From assembly GCA_039821605.1 (NCBI GenBank), contig JBCBNV010000003.1, forward strand, positions 434,001 through 498,000: a stretch of 64,000 nucleotides of DNA, given 5' to 3'. This DNA comes from CALBPI01 sp039821605 (lineage in GTDB: Bacteria > Pseudomonadota > Gammaproteobacteria > Steroidobacterales > Woeseiaceae). Within the stretch, counting starts at the first letter, position 1. Each line of letters begins with the position of its first letter. The position numbers and the translations under genes are program-made. The notes under the pieces were generated by a model. It was not told where the DNA came from. It searched no databases and saw nothing but the letters and a program-made list of their open reading frames with translations. Of the stretch, positions 16,723-25,212 are shown in pieces.

Positions 16723-17430
16723 GTGAGCAATGAACTGAAAACAACTACGTTCGCGCCTTCAGACGCCAGCTTGTTCGCGGCCCTGCCCGGCGGCGTGCGC
16801 GAATGCCTGCTGTTGCACGGAAGCCGTCGCACCTTCGCCGATGGCGCCTGGCTGCACCGGCGCGGCGACACGGACCGGCAGCTGTCGATCGTGACCCGCG
16901 GTGCTGTGCAACTCTCGAATCTTGGCCGTGACGGCCGCAGCATCGTGATCGCAACGCTCGCGCCGGGTGATTCGTTCGGCGAGTTTCCATTGTTCGCCGG
17001 CTCCCCACGCTTCTTCGATTTCAGGGCCGTCGGTGAGACCGAGCTCTGCGTGATCAGCGCGGCCACACTCGAACAGCTCATGTCAGACGACGCGAACATC
17101 GCCACGGCCATCATCACGCTGCTCGCCAACCGGCTCCAGCTTGCACTCGAGATCATTGATGACGAACGCCGCCTGGCGCTACCCGCGCGCACTGCCAAGG
17201 CGCTGCTGCGCCAGCCCCGTGATTCGGAAGCGAACAATTGCATCACGGTGACGCAGCACGCACTGGCCGATGAGCTCGGGGTGTCGCGCGTGGCCCTGGG
17301 CAAGGCACTCACGCGGCTTCGGGATTTGGGCCTCGTCGAGACGGGCTATGGTCGCATCCGCATTCCCGACGACACGCAGGTCGTGAACTGGCTTGTGGAA
17401 CAGTCGCCGATCGTGGCACCAGTAGCCTGA
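16723..17430 (+). CDS. Crp/Fnr-family transcriptional regulator
   Basis: The 235-aa protein has a cyclic-nucleotide-binding-like domain (about residues 25-130, LSIVTRGAVQLSNLGRDGRSIVIATLAPGDSFGEFPLFAG). A dimer helix and a C-terminal HTH follow (TVTQHALADELGVSRVALGKALTRLRDLGLVETGYGRIRI). The N-terminal cysteine cluster of FNR is missing. The recognition helix SRVALGKAL has Arg and Lys at positions used by CRP for TGTGA contact, but Val instead of the usual Glu. The ligand is therefore uncertain. The start is GTG. It lies between a divergent hydroxylase and a convergent TPR gene. Confidence 0.88.
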   Translation: MSNELKTTTFAPSDASLFAALPGGVRECLLLHGSRRTFADGAWLHRRGDTDRQLSIVTRGAVQLSNLGRDGRSIVIATLAPGDSFGEFPLFAGSPRFFDFRAVGETELCVISAATLEQLMSDDANIATAIITLLANRLQLALEIIDDERRLALPARTAKALLRQPRDSEANNCITVTQHALADELGVSRVALGKALTRLRDLGLVETGYGRIRIPDDTQVVNWLVEQSPIVAPVA

Positions 17431-17433
17431 ACG

Positions 17434-19293
17434 CTACAACTCAGGGATATCGCACTCGAAACTGTCATTGCCGACTGCACGGCACTGCGGCGGGTAGCCG
17501 TGCTCGCGCCAGTAGTCGGCGATACCCATTTCGGTCACCACGCGCTGCCAATGCGGGCTAGCGTGAAAATGGCTGAACGTCGGGTGCCACCAGAACATGA
17601 AGAACGAATGGGGCTCAATCTCTTCATACTGGCGGAACAAAAGTGCCGGTAGTGGCCAGCTCAGATCCACCGACCCGAGACCGAACTGTGCGTGGGCGGC
17701 ATTCAATGCCTCCAGTTCCAGAGCGTAGTTGTGATCGTCGGACCGAAGCATCCGGTAGACCAGATCCGGATCGACCGCAACCTCGCCATAGCGTTCGAAA
17801 GCCCAGGACAGCGCCAGGATGGCTGTGTCGCGAGGCTCCTTGTGAATCATGGCTATGGCGGTATTCTCGGACTGCGATTCGTTCCCCAGGCCTGCCGTCC
17901 TCAGAAACATCTCGCGGGCCCCGGGATAGTCGCCGGCATAAAGCCTGGCGTTCGCATCGAACGCGAAACAGTTCAAATAGCTCTGATCCAGCGTACGACA
18001 ACGTGCGAAATCTTCGGACGCCAGGTCGAACTGCCCGACGGCTATACGATCGATGCCGCGCCACAGCAATGTATTGATCTCGTTGGGGTCACGCTCCAAC
18101 GCTTTCTCGTACATTTCGAAGGCTCTCGAGTAATCCAGGGGAATCGCTTCGCGGTCGGTGTAAGCGAGAACGGAATACGGCAAGGCAAGACTGTCATCGA
18201 GCTCGATAGCCTTATTCGCAGCACGCCGAGAAACCTCATAGTAAGACTCGGTCTCCCCCGGAAAACCCCAGCTGGGCGCCACCGACGTAACAGCTGCGTA
18301 GCCTGCCCAGGCGCGCGCGAAATTCGGGTCGAGCTCAATCGCACGCTCAAACAGCGCAATCGTTCCCGGAATGTTGTCCTGGCTGCGGATGCGAAAGCGG
18401 TCTCGTCCCCTCAGGAAGAGCTGGTACGCATCGAGATTCTCGGTGTCCGCGCGAACCGTGAGGCCGCCCGTCGTCATAGCACTCAGTTGCAAAGACTCCG
18501 ACAGCGCAACCACGATGGCAGTAGCAATCTCATCCTGAATCTCGAACACGTTCTGCGCCGTGAGTTGCTTGTCGTAGGTTTGCGACCAGAGATGTTTGTC
18601 ACTTTGCGCGTCAATGAGCTGCGCCGTAATGCGAATCGTGTCACCGGCTGTGCGCACGCTGCCCTCTAGCACGTGACGCACACCGAGTTCTGCCGCGATC
18701 TCGGGGATACCGACCGAGCTTCTACCCTTAAATGCAAACGCTGACGTGCGTGATGCGACGGCGAGACCTTCGACGTTCGCGAGCACGTTGAGTATTTCCT
18801 CGGCAATGCCGTCAGAAAAATAATCCTGGTCGCCAAGCTGGGATAAGTCCGCAAACGGCAAAACTGCAATGGAAGCCGCATCGACTTCCGGCGATGTTTT
18901 CACAGGCGGCGCTTCGGCAACCGCGCCACCCGTTGGGGAAGTCGGCTCAGCGGCGGGCGGCGCGCCAAATTGTTGCCAGGCGAACAGGCCTGCAACGCCA
19001 AGCGCCGCGGCAATGGTGAGTGTATTCAGTCGCTGCGCACGTACGGGATCGGTTTGGCTTTGGCCGTCGTCACGGCGCACGCCTTCGGGTGTGGCCTCGA
19101 ACACCCAGGACAGCACCACAGCGACCGGGAAGCCTATCAGCAACAGGGCGATGAGCGCTTTGCCCGTCCACTCCGGCGCACCTGCGAAGTCAAACACGAC
19201 ATCTGCGACCTGGAGAATGAGCCAGCCGACCACGGCATACGCGGCCGCTACGCGGAACACGTTGCGTCTCCGCAACTCATCAACTATCGACAC
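17434..19293 (-). CDS. Membrane protein with TolB-N-like domain and TPR repeats
   Basis: The 619-aa protein starts SIVDELRRRNVFRVAAAYAVVGWLILQVADVVF, the common N-terminus of this group, with two hydrophobic segments (about 15-65) and a third (about 92-110). A TolB-N/FlgO-like domain follows: SIAVLPFADLSQLGDQDYFSDGIAEEILNVLANV to the LEGSVRTAGDTIRITAQLID block. The rest is TPR-like (ALFERAIELDPNFARAWAGYA, EKALERDPNEINTLLWRGI). In this group the N-terminal part is sometimes a cyclase or HTH domain. Here there is neither, so signalling output is unclear. It stops 4 nt after the convergent Crp/Fnr gene. Confidence 0.8.
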   Translation of the reverse strand: MSIVDELRRRNVFRVAAAYAVVGWLILQVADVVFDFAGAPEWTGKALIALLLIGFPVAVVLSWVFEATPEGVRRDDGQSQTDPVRAQRLNTLTIAAALGVAGLFAWQQFGAPPAAEPTSPTGGAVAEAPPVKTSPEVDAASIAVLPFADLSQLGDQDYFSDGIAEEILNVLANVEGLAVASRTSAFAFKGRSSVGIPEIAAELGVRHVLEGSVRTAGDTIRITAQLIDAQSDKHLWSQTYDKQLTAQNVFEIQDEIATAIVVALSESLQLSAMTTGGLTVRADTENLDAYQLFLRGRDRFRIRSQDNIPGTIALFERAIELDPNFARAWAGYAAVTSVAPSWGFPGETESYYEVSRRAANKAIELDDSLALPYSVLAYTDREAIPLDYSRAFEMYEKALERDPNEINTLLWRGIDRIAVGQFDLASEDFARCRTLDQSYLNCFAFDANARLYAGDYPGAREMFLRTAGLGNESQSENTAIAMIHKEPRDTAILALSWAFERYGEVAVDPDLVYRMLRSDDHNYALELEALNAAHAQFGLGSVDLSWPLPALLFRQYEEIEPHSFFMFWWHPTFSHFHASPHWQRVVTEMGIADYWREHGYPPQCRAVGNDSFECDIPEL

Positions 19294-19349
19294 TGCGCAC
19301 TCCTTAGTGTTGTTGTCGTACGCGATTCCCGGCCACGACTATAGTCGGC

Positions 19350-19691
19350 TCAGGACGTGTCGGGCAAAAGCCTTGCGGGCAAGGGCGGTCGCCGACCCCA
19401 ATCGTCCTCGCGGTAATGCGTGGAAAGGTAGTCCAACACCTGCGTCTCGATGGCCGGCGGCAGGTCCCAGAGATTTTGCGTCTTCTGCATCCAGCGAATG
19501 AGCTCGAGCCAGTAGGCGCGGTCACCACGTTGCGTCGTGACGAGCTTCAGCGAATGACAGGCGCCGCAGTGCGCCCGGACCATTTGCCAGCCCGGTGCGA
19601 CGATGAGGCCCGAGTCCGGATCAACCTTGGGCGCGTCGGCATGCAGTGAGCTCCAGGGCAGGAACAACACTAAGAGAAGCAGCACCCGCAT
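19350..19691 (-). CDS. sorB: Small exported c-type cytochrome, SorB-like
   Basis: The 113-aa protein has a signal peptide (MRVLLLLVLFLPWSSLHA) and a single haem site CGACH (Cys 42, Cys 45, His 46). Mature size is about 10 kDa. The start is the ATG in TGATG, overlapping the stop of the sulfite dehydrogenase gene by one base, so the two are translationally coupled. In SorAB enzymes the molybdenum subunit oxidises sulfite and passes electrons to a monohaem cytochrome encoded next to it. The symbol rests on this arrangement. Sequence similarity to known SorB could not be tested. Confidence 0.72.
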   Translation of the reverse strand: MRVLLLLVLFLPWSSLHADAPKVDPDSGLIVAPGWQMVRAHCGACHSLKLVTTQRGDRAYWLELIRWMQKTQNLWDLPPAIETQVLDYLSTHYREDDWGRRPPLPARLLPDTS

Positions 19692-20935
19692 CACGTGACC
19701 TGCACCGCGATTCGGTGGCACGCGTTGTTGAGGTAGCCCTTGGGATTCCAGCCGGGTACCAACATAGGCTGCGCGACGCCGCGCGAATCCGTTGCGCGCG
19801 CCCAGACTTCGTAATAGCCGGGTGTGTCCAGTGTGAGTTCAGCACGAAAATGCTGCCACGCGAGCCGGTTGGCCGGACGACTGAGGCGCGCACGCTGCCA
19901 GGTGGCACCGAAGTCTGTGGAGACGTGCATCCGCTTGACCCGGTAGTCGCCCGCCCAGGCGTGTCCGCGCACCTCGAAACGCTTGCCCACCGCCACAGCG
20001 CTGCCCGATTCCGGAAAGGTGATCAGCGATTTCACCGGCATCGACTCAATGATGCACATGGCGTCGTCCTCGGCCTTGGCGCCGGGCGCCATTGGCTCGC
20101 AGGGCATGCGGTACGCCTTACCGCCCATCTTTGCGCCGTCGTGCACGCGGTCTCGAATCAGCAACTCGTTGACCCACTTGCCGCTCGTTGACGCCGGCCA
20201 GCCACCGAACACGAGCCGCGCGGGCGCGCCGTGTAGATGCGGAATAGGCGCGCCGTTCATTTCGAAAGCCAGCAGCGATTCGGGTTCAAGTGCCTTCGCC
20301 ACAGGAACACCGCGAGAAATCGGGTCCTTGTCGGGCGCACCCGAGAGGTGCGTATCGGCACCGCAATACGCAACGTACACGGCCGTGTCCGCCATACCGA
20401 TGTCGTCGAGCAAGTCGACAACGCGGATGCCGCGCCATTCGGCGCAACCAATCCCGCCCGTAGTCCAGGGATTGCCGCTTGCACGTGGTCGAAACTCGGC
20501 GCGACCGTTGCCGCCACACTCAAGTTGCAGCTGCAGCGTTACCTGGCGAAACCGCTGTTTGAGTTCACCCACCGTCACCGTGCGGGGCGCGGCGCAAGCT
20601 TCGCCGTGTACCTGAATCGCCCAGGCGTCCGGATCGGTCACCACAGCTGGCGGGAATCCGTTATTGCGCACGAAGTGCCGTGCCGTCGGCGTTACCGCAT
20701 CATCCAGCAGGTGTGCCGGCGTCTCGGCGTTCAGCGGGCGATCGTTGAGCAAGCGCAACTCGCCCTTGCCGTGCGGCTCGAGGACAGTGTTCCCAGCTGT
20801 TGCGACAACAGGCAGCAAGCCTGCGGAAATAAGGCGCCAGTGCGGTACCGCAGTACCCAATGACCGCCAGGCCGCAGCCGCGCTTGCCGTCCGGAGCCAG
20901 TCGCGCCGACCGGGATTGGTGGGTTTGTCGCTCAC
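19691..20935 (-). CDS. sorA: Periplasmic molybdopterin sulfite dehydrogenase, SorA-like
   Basis: The protein has about 414 aa. A twin-arginine signal GRRDWLR lies near the N-terminus. The sulfite oxidase fold is recognisable: LQLECGGNGR, with the molybdenum-ligand Cys near 140, then WTTGGIGCAEWRGIRVVDLL, and PARLVFGGWPASTSGKWVNELLI. The C-terminal dimerisation domain is VRGHAWAGDYRVKRMHVSTDFGATWQRARL. I use GTG 20935; an upstream TTG (20977) is possible. The hydrophobic part of the Tat signal is interrupted by Trp/Arg/His residues, which is unusual. It oxidises sulfite to sulfate, with the adjacent cytochrome as partner. Confidence 0.85.
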   Translation of the reverse strand: MSDKPTNPGRRDWLRTASAAAAWRSLGTAVPHWRLISAGLLPVVATAGNTVLEPHGKGELRLLNDRPLNAETPAHLLDDAVTPTARHFVRNNGFPPAVVTDPDAWAIQVHGEACAAPRTVTVGELKQRFRQVTLQLQLECGGNGRAEFRPRASGNPWTTGGIGCAEWRGIRVVDLLDDIGMADTAVYVAYCGADTHLSGAPDKDPISRGVPVAKALEPESLLAFEMNGAPIPHLHGAPARLVFGGWPASTSGKWVNELLIRDRVHDGAKMGGKAYRMPCEPMAPGAKAEDDAMCIIESMPVKSLITFPESGSAVAVGKRFEVRGHAWAGDYRVKRMHVSTDFGATWQRARLSRPANRLAWQHFRAELTLDTPGYYEVWARATDSRGVAQPMLVPGWNPKGYLNNACHRIAVQVT

Positions 20936-21020
20936 AGGGTCGCCCGTCTCATCTCGGCTTGCATGGTACCGCGTCAACGCCGTGCTAGTCTGAGATGGCT
21001 CACGTCAGGGGGAACGTGCC

Positions 21021-21689
21021 ATGAGTATGAGTCGTCGCCGTTTAATCAAATGGGCCGGCGGGGCCGCGGGTGTTGTGGCCGCAATGGCCGCCGGCGGCGC
21101 AGCGTGGCTGTCCGCGAGGATGCGCGAGACCGAGCACAACTACAGCTACCCCGAGACCGCGGGACTTCTTGAACCGACACCCGCCTGCGAAGACAGCGCG
21201 CCGACGCTGGCGCAAACCGAGGGACCCTTCTACACACCGGACACGCCGAAGCGTGCGAACTTGCGTGACCCGGAGATGGCGGGCCAGACGCTGTTCATCA
21301 CGGGGCGCATTCTGACGACAGACTGCCGACCCGTCGCGGGCGCCGTCATCGATGTGTGGAGCTGTGATGCCAAGGGCGTCTACGACAACGAGGGCTTCAC
21401 GTTGCGCGGCCACCAGTTCACCGACGAGCAGGGCCGGTTCCGTATCGGGACGATCAAACCCGCCGCCTACACGGACTTCGGTATCACCCGCACGCCACAC
21501 ATCCACGTGAAGCTGCAGGGCCCGGGCACGGCCTTGCTGACCACGCAGCTCTACTTCCCAGGCGAAGCCGGCAATGCCGACGACAGCATTTACGATGAGC
21601 GGCTGCTCATGAGTATGACGGAGCTGGAAGACGGCGGGTTGGTGGGTGAGTTCGACTTCGTGTTGGCATCGGCGACGGCGCGTGCCTGA
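21021..21689 (+). CDS. Tat-exported intradiol ring-cleavage dioxygenase family protein
   Basis: The 222-aa protein starts with a Tat signal (SRRRLIKWAGGAAGVVAAMAAGG). The catalytic core has QTEGPFYTPDTP, IDVWSCDAKGVYDNEG (first Tyr ligand), FRIGTIKPAAYTD (second Tyr) and TPHIHVKL (both His). All four non-haem iron(III) ligands appear to be present. Classical intradiol dioxygenases are cytoplasmic and cleave catechols. Exported single-domain versions are known but their substrates are poorly defined. It is divergent from the sulfite dehydrogenase gene and converges with a regulator, with 1 nt between the two stops. Confidence 0.85.
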   Translation: MSMSRRRLIKWAGGAAGVVAAMAAGGAAWLSARMRETEHNYSYPETAGLLEPTPACEDSAPTLAQTEGPFYTPDTPKRANLRDPEMAGQTLFITGRILTTDCRPVAGAVIDVWSCDAKGVYDNEGFTLRGHQFTDEQGRFRIGTIKPAAYTDFGITRTPHIHVKLQGPGTALLTTQLYFPGEAGNADDSIYDERLLMSMTELEDGGLVGEFDFVLASATARA

Positions 21690-21690
21690 C

Positions 21691-24063
21691 TCAACGCTGC
21701 GCGGCCAGCGTTCGGTACTCCGTCAGTAACTGCTCGTTGTCGTCGGCCCAGGCATCGCCGGCCAGTGCCTTGGCATCGGACATGAACGTCACGGCCTGCA
21801 CCGCGTCCCCGGTCAGGTGCGCGTAACGCGCCTGCAGTGTCAGGTTGTAGACACTCGGTTCCTGCTCTACAAGGAACCCAAGTATCGAGGCCGCGGCATC
21901 GAGGTCACCCACATCGAGGTAGATGGACGCCAGGCGTTGGGCGAGCGGCATGCGCAGGCTCTCGAATCCCGTTTGCTCGACATGCGACAGACCACGCTCG
22001 TAGTAGTCTCGCGCTGAGGCGACATCATCGCGCTGCCAAGCCATGTCACCCGCATAGCGCATCGCCTCAATAGCGGGCTCCGGTAGGTCGGCCGCCAGCG
22101 CCGTTTCGAGGACATCGGCAACACGCGTCGCCGCGCTGTCCGTATCGCCGCGCTCGATGTCGATGCGCGCGAGCCGCAGCCGCACCTGTAGCGCGCGGGA
22201 CACATCTTCAATGCGCATGAAGATGTCGCCTGCTTCCATGTAGGTGGCGATCGACGTCTCATAACGTTTCAATGACCGCTCGGCCGCGCCGCGCTGAGCC
22301 AGGCCCGTCGCCAGGAACAGCTGATCGTCAGCCTCGCGCGCGATCGCAACGGCCTCATCGGCCGCAGTGAGCGCCGCCTCGTGCCGACCCTCGCGTTGGT
22401 AGAGGATCGACAGAAAGTTCAGGATCCTGCCCTGCCCCACGCGGTCGCCGATCTCGCGACGGATTTCGAGTGACTGCAGGTGCAGTGGTTCCGCTTCACT
22501 GAAGCGACCCTGCAGGCGACGCAGGAAGCCATAGTTGTTGAGCATCTTGGCTTCGTTGGCGCGGTCGCCCAGCGCCCGGAAGCTCACAAGAGCATCATCG
22601 AGATGTTGCTCAGCCGCATCGAGCTCGCCAGCGTTCATTGCAATGTTCGCGAGCGTCGATGCGATGGATCCCGGCAACACCTGCCACTCGAGCTGGCGGT
22701 AGTGCAGCGTCGCCTGGGAGAGCCAGTCTCGGGCCGTATCGAACTGGCGCCGGTCCTTGGCCAGGATGGCAGACGAAATCAGCGCGCGGCCCAGCGCCTC
22801 TTTGTCGCCCGCCGCTGCGGCAGTCGCACGACTCTCGTTGTAAGCGACCTCTGCGGCCTCGTGGCGGCCGCTCCGGTGGTGCAGCATGCCGAGGCGCCGC
22901 AGCACCTCAGCGTGAAGGCCCGGGTCTGCCCGCACCGAATCGCGCTGCAACAGGTCCTCGAACGCGGCCTGTGCCACGTCCGATTCTCCGAGCTCGAAAC
23001 GACAACCGGCACCCAGCATACGCGCCCGATCGAGCGCCCCGTTGCGGGCCAGCACCACGTCAAACAGCGGCGCGGCCTCCGCGCAGCGCCCCTCGAGCGC
23101 CGTGGCGACAGCGCGAGCATAGGCTTCATTAATAAACGGGTCATCATCGATGGCGGCCATAGCGGCTTCGGGCGCGTAACGGCGGCCGCCGAGCAAGTTG
23201 CTGACACCTGTGACCATGCCGCGCACGAGTGGTGTGCTTTGTGCCGACACCATCGTGGTCTCTGCACGTGGGCCTGAGGCATCGACGAGTGTGTAACTCA
23301 ACCGCAGACCGCCCACGTGCGCCTCGAGCGACGCGAACAGGACATGGCTCGCGCCAAAGGCGCGTCGCAAGCGGGCGGCCTGATCCAGCGCGTCGGCGCT
23401 GTCGATGGCGCCCGACCAATCCGAGTTGTCGACGTAACTCACGACGTCCGACGTCGCGACGGTATCAACGACATCCGTATCGGCGAAATAGTCATGGGCG
23501 AGCCCCATCAGACCCAGCCTTGCCCAGTCGTATTCCGAATCGCCCGTGTCATTGGCGATGGGCAGGACCGCCACGCGAACCGCAGCCGCGTCGCGGGGCG
23601 AACCGGGCCAGAGCGCGACCGCGACAATCGCCACGATCGTCAGGGCGGCCAAGGCCAGTCCCGCCCGGCGTGGACCCGGGGCCGCGGCTGCGACCTCGAT
23701 CGGTTTCGGTGGCACCTCAGCTTCCGCGACCGCCGCGGGCTCGGCCAGCGGTGCAACGAACTGGTAGCCGTGGCCGTGCACGGTGCGGATGGCTTGTTGG
23801 GTGTCGGCGTCGTCACCAACGGCACGGCGCGCCTTCATGATGGCGCGCGTCAATGCCGTCTCCGAAACGATCATGGGTGCCCAGACCGCGTCCTGGATCT
23901 CGTCCTTGTCCACGGCCCGGTGGCGCTGCTCGATTAGGAACACGAGCAGGTCGAACACGCGCGGCTGCAGGGACACTGGCTCACCACCCCGCCTGAGTTC
24001 CCGTGTACCGACGTCGAGTTCGCAGTCCCCGAATCGGTAACGCGCTGACCCCGTTCCTGTCAC
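21691..24063 (-). CDS. Membrane-bound winged-helix regulator with TPR domain (CadC-like layout)
   Basis: The 790-aa protein has an OmpR/PhoB-type winged helix at residues of about 8-105 (YRFGDCELDVGTRELRRGGEPVSLQPRVFDLLVFLIEQ to RTVHGHGYQFVAPL). One membrane helix follows at about 135-155, then a periplasmic domain with LPIANDTGDSEYDWARLGLMG and a long array of TPRs. It should sense a periplasmic or envelope signal and bind DNA from the membrane like CadC, without phosphorylation. Targets are unknown. An interrupted palindrome centred near 24126 in its promoter region, shared with mddA, is a candidate binding site. Confidence 0.85.
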   Translation of the reverse strand: MTGTGSARYRFGDCELDVGTRELRRGGEPVSLQPRVFDLLVFLIEQRHRAVDKDEIQDAVWAPMIVSETALTRAIMKARRAVGDDADTQQAIRTVHGHGYQFVAPLAEPAAVAEAEVPPKPIEVAAAAPGPRRAGLALAALTIVAIVAVALWPGSPRDAAAVRVAVLPIANDTGDSEYDWARLGLMGLAHDYFADTDVVDTVATSDVVSYVDNSDWSGAIDSADALDQAARLRRAFGASHVLFASLEAHVGGLRLSYTLVDASGPRAETTMVSAQSTPLVRGMVTGVSNLLGGRRYAPEAAMAAIDDDPFINEAYARAVATALEGRCAEAAPLFDVVLARNGALDRARMLGAGCRFELGESDVAQAAFEDLLQRDSVRADPGLHAEVLRRLGMLHHRSGRHEAAEVAYNESRATAAAAGDKEALGRALISSAILAKDRRQFDTARDWLSQATLHYRQLEWQVLPGSIASTLANIAMNAGELDAAEQHLDDALVSFRALGDRANEAKMLNNYGFLRRLQGRFSEAEPLHLQSLEIRREIGDRVGQGRILNFLSILYQREGRHEAALTAADEAVAIAREADDQLFLATGLAQRGAAERSLKRYETSIATYMEAGDIFMRIEDVSRALQVRLRLARIDIERGDTDSAATRVADVLETALAADLPEPAIEAMRYAGDMAWQRDDVASARDYYERGLSHVEQTGFESLRMPLAQRLASIYLDVGDLDAAASILGFLVEQEPSVYNLTLQARYAHLTGDAVQAVTFMSDAKALAGDAWADDNEQLLTEYRTLAAQR

Positions 24064-24108
24064 GCCACGCCTCGATCAGCCATCGGTCATCACACCGTCA
24101 GCAAAGGG

Positions 24109-24142
24109 TCAGGGGCTGGTCACGACTTGTGACCGGGCCTGA
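24109..24142. promoter_or_regulatory. Interrupted palindrome between the CadC-like regulator and mddA
   Basis: The core GGTCAC-GACTT-GTGACC (24118-24134) is a perfect inverted repeat, extended outward by TCAGG (24109-24113) and CCTGA (24138-24142). It lies 46 nt upstream of the regulator start and about 77 nt upstream of mddA, so it can serve both. A 12-bp palindrome AAAAGCGCTTTT follows at 24164-24175. Confidence 0.5.
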
Positions 24143-24218
24143 CACAGACTGTCCGCACGCTTCAAAAGCGCTTTTTTATCAATAGTTAACGCAAACAACC
24201 GACAAAGAGGACAACGTC

Positions 24219-24989
24219 ATGAAACGTGTTGCATTCCTGGCCTACGGCCTGTTCAGCTACGCCGTCTTTTTCGCGTCTTTTCTGTACGCGATTGGCTTCA
24301 TCGGCAATTTCATCGTACCAAAATCGATTGATTCGGTGCCCGAGTCACCCCTGGGTACGGCCCTGTTCATTAACGCCCTGTTGCTGGGCATCTTCGCGGT
24401 ACAGCACAGCGTCATGGCGCGGCCGACCTTCAAGCGCTGGTGGACGCGCATCGTCCCGCCAGCCGCCGAGCGCAGCACCTACGTGCTGTTCTCGAGCCTC
24501 GCACTCATCCTGCTGTTCGCCCTCTGGGAACCCATGGGCGGTGTGATCTGGTCGATCGCGAACCCCACGGGCCAGGCCATCGCCTGGGGGCTCTACGGCC
24601 TGGGCTGGGCGATCCTTCTCTACGCCACCTTCGCCATCAACCACTTCGACCTGTTTGGCCTGCGCCAGAGCTGGGCGGCATTCCGCGGCCGTGAGCCCGC
24701 GCCGCTCAAGTTCGTGCAGCCCTGGATCTACCGTGTCGTGCGCCACCCGCTCTACGTCGGCTGGCTGCTCATCGTCTGGGCAACGCCCGTGATGACGATC
24801 GCGCACCTCGTGTTCGCGCTGCTCGCAACCGGCTACATCCTCATCGGCATCCAGCTCGAGGAACGCGATCTGGCCGACATGCATCCCGAGTACCGCGACT
24901 ACAGGAAACGCGTGCCCATGCTCGTGCCCTCGATCAAACGCCTGTTCCGCCGCGCCGGTGACAGCAGCTTGGCCGAGGCGCGGCAATGA
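24219..24989 (+). CDS. mddA: Methanethiol S-methyltransferase
   Basis: The 256-aa membrane protein belongs to the NnrU/isoprenylcysteine methyltransferase-like superfamily. The MddA group is suggested by FLYAIGFIGNFIVPKSIDS, VQHSVMARPTFKRWWTRIVP and ERSTYVLFSSLALILLF. The C-terminal SAM-binding half contains RVVRHPLYVGWLLIVWATPVMT and LEERDLADMHPEYRDYRKRVP. MddA methylates methanethiol to dimethyl sulfide. The length agrees with the family. A SorAB sulfite dehydrogenase lies 4 kb away, so sulfur metabolism is a loose theme. A tiny membrane-protein gene overlaps its stop. Confidence 0.85.
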   Translation: MKRVAFLAYGLFSYAVFFASFLYAIGFIGNFIVPKSIDSVPESPLGTALFINALLLGIFAVQHSVMARPTFKRWWTRIVPPAAERSTYVLFSSLALILLFALWEPMGGVIWSIANPTGQAIAWGLYGLGWAILLYATFAINHFDLFGLRQSWAAFRGREPAPLKFVQPWIYRVVRHPLYVGWLLIVWATPVMTIAHLVFALLATGYILIGIQLEERDLADMHPEYRDYRKRVPMLVPSIKRLFRRAGDSSLAEARQ

Positions 24990-25123
24990 GCGCCGCGACG
25001 CTGACTGCCGGGCGCACGCTGCCGGCCTGGCTCAAACGCTTCGGCGCCATCAGCTTCTGGTTCTTCTTTATAAAGGGACTGCTCTGGATGGCCGCCCCCG
25101 TGGTGTTCTACCACCTGCTCTGA
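24986..25123 (+). CDS. Tiny membrane protein, 45 aa, coupled to mddA
   Basis: ATGA overlaps the mddA stop codon, which implies translational coupling. The product has an N-terminal basic/amphipathic part (LPAWLKRFG) and one strongly hydrophobic aromatic helix (ISFWFFFIKGLLWMAAPVVF). A terminator-like hairpin follows at once, so mddA and this gene form a complete transcription unit. I know no family for it. It could be an accessory or stability subunit of the methyltransferase. Confidence 0.7.
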   Translation: MSAATLTAGRTLPAWLKRFGAISFWFFFIKGLLWMAAPVVFYHLL

Positions 25124-25132
25124 GGCCGACCC

Positions 25133-25169
25133 ACACCGCCGCGACGAGACGCTCTCGCCGCGGCGGTGT
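25133..25169 (+). terminator. Hairpin terminator after the mddA unit
   Basis: ACACCGCCGCG (25133-25143) pairs with CGCGGCGGTGT (25159-25169) around a 15-nt loop, 10 nt after the stop of the small ORF. Only a short T-rich tail follows (TTCGTT). Confidence 0.65.
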
Positions 25170-25212
25170 TCGTTCAGCGCACCGGATAGCGGTGCGGTAA
25201 GCTGGCGGCGGC

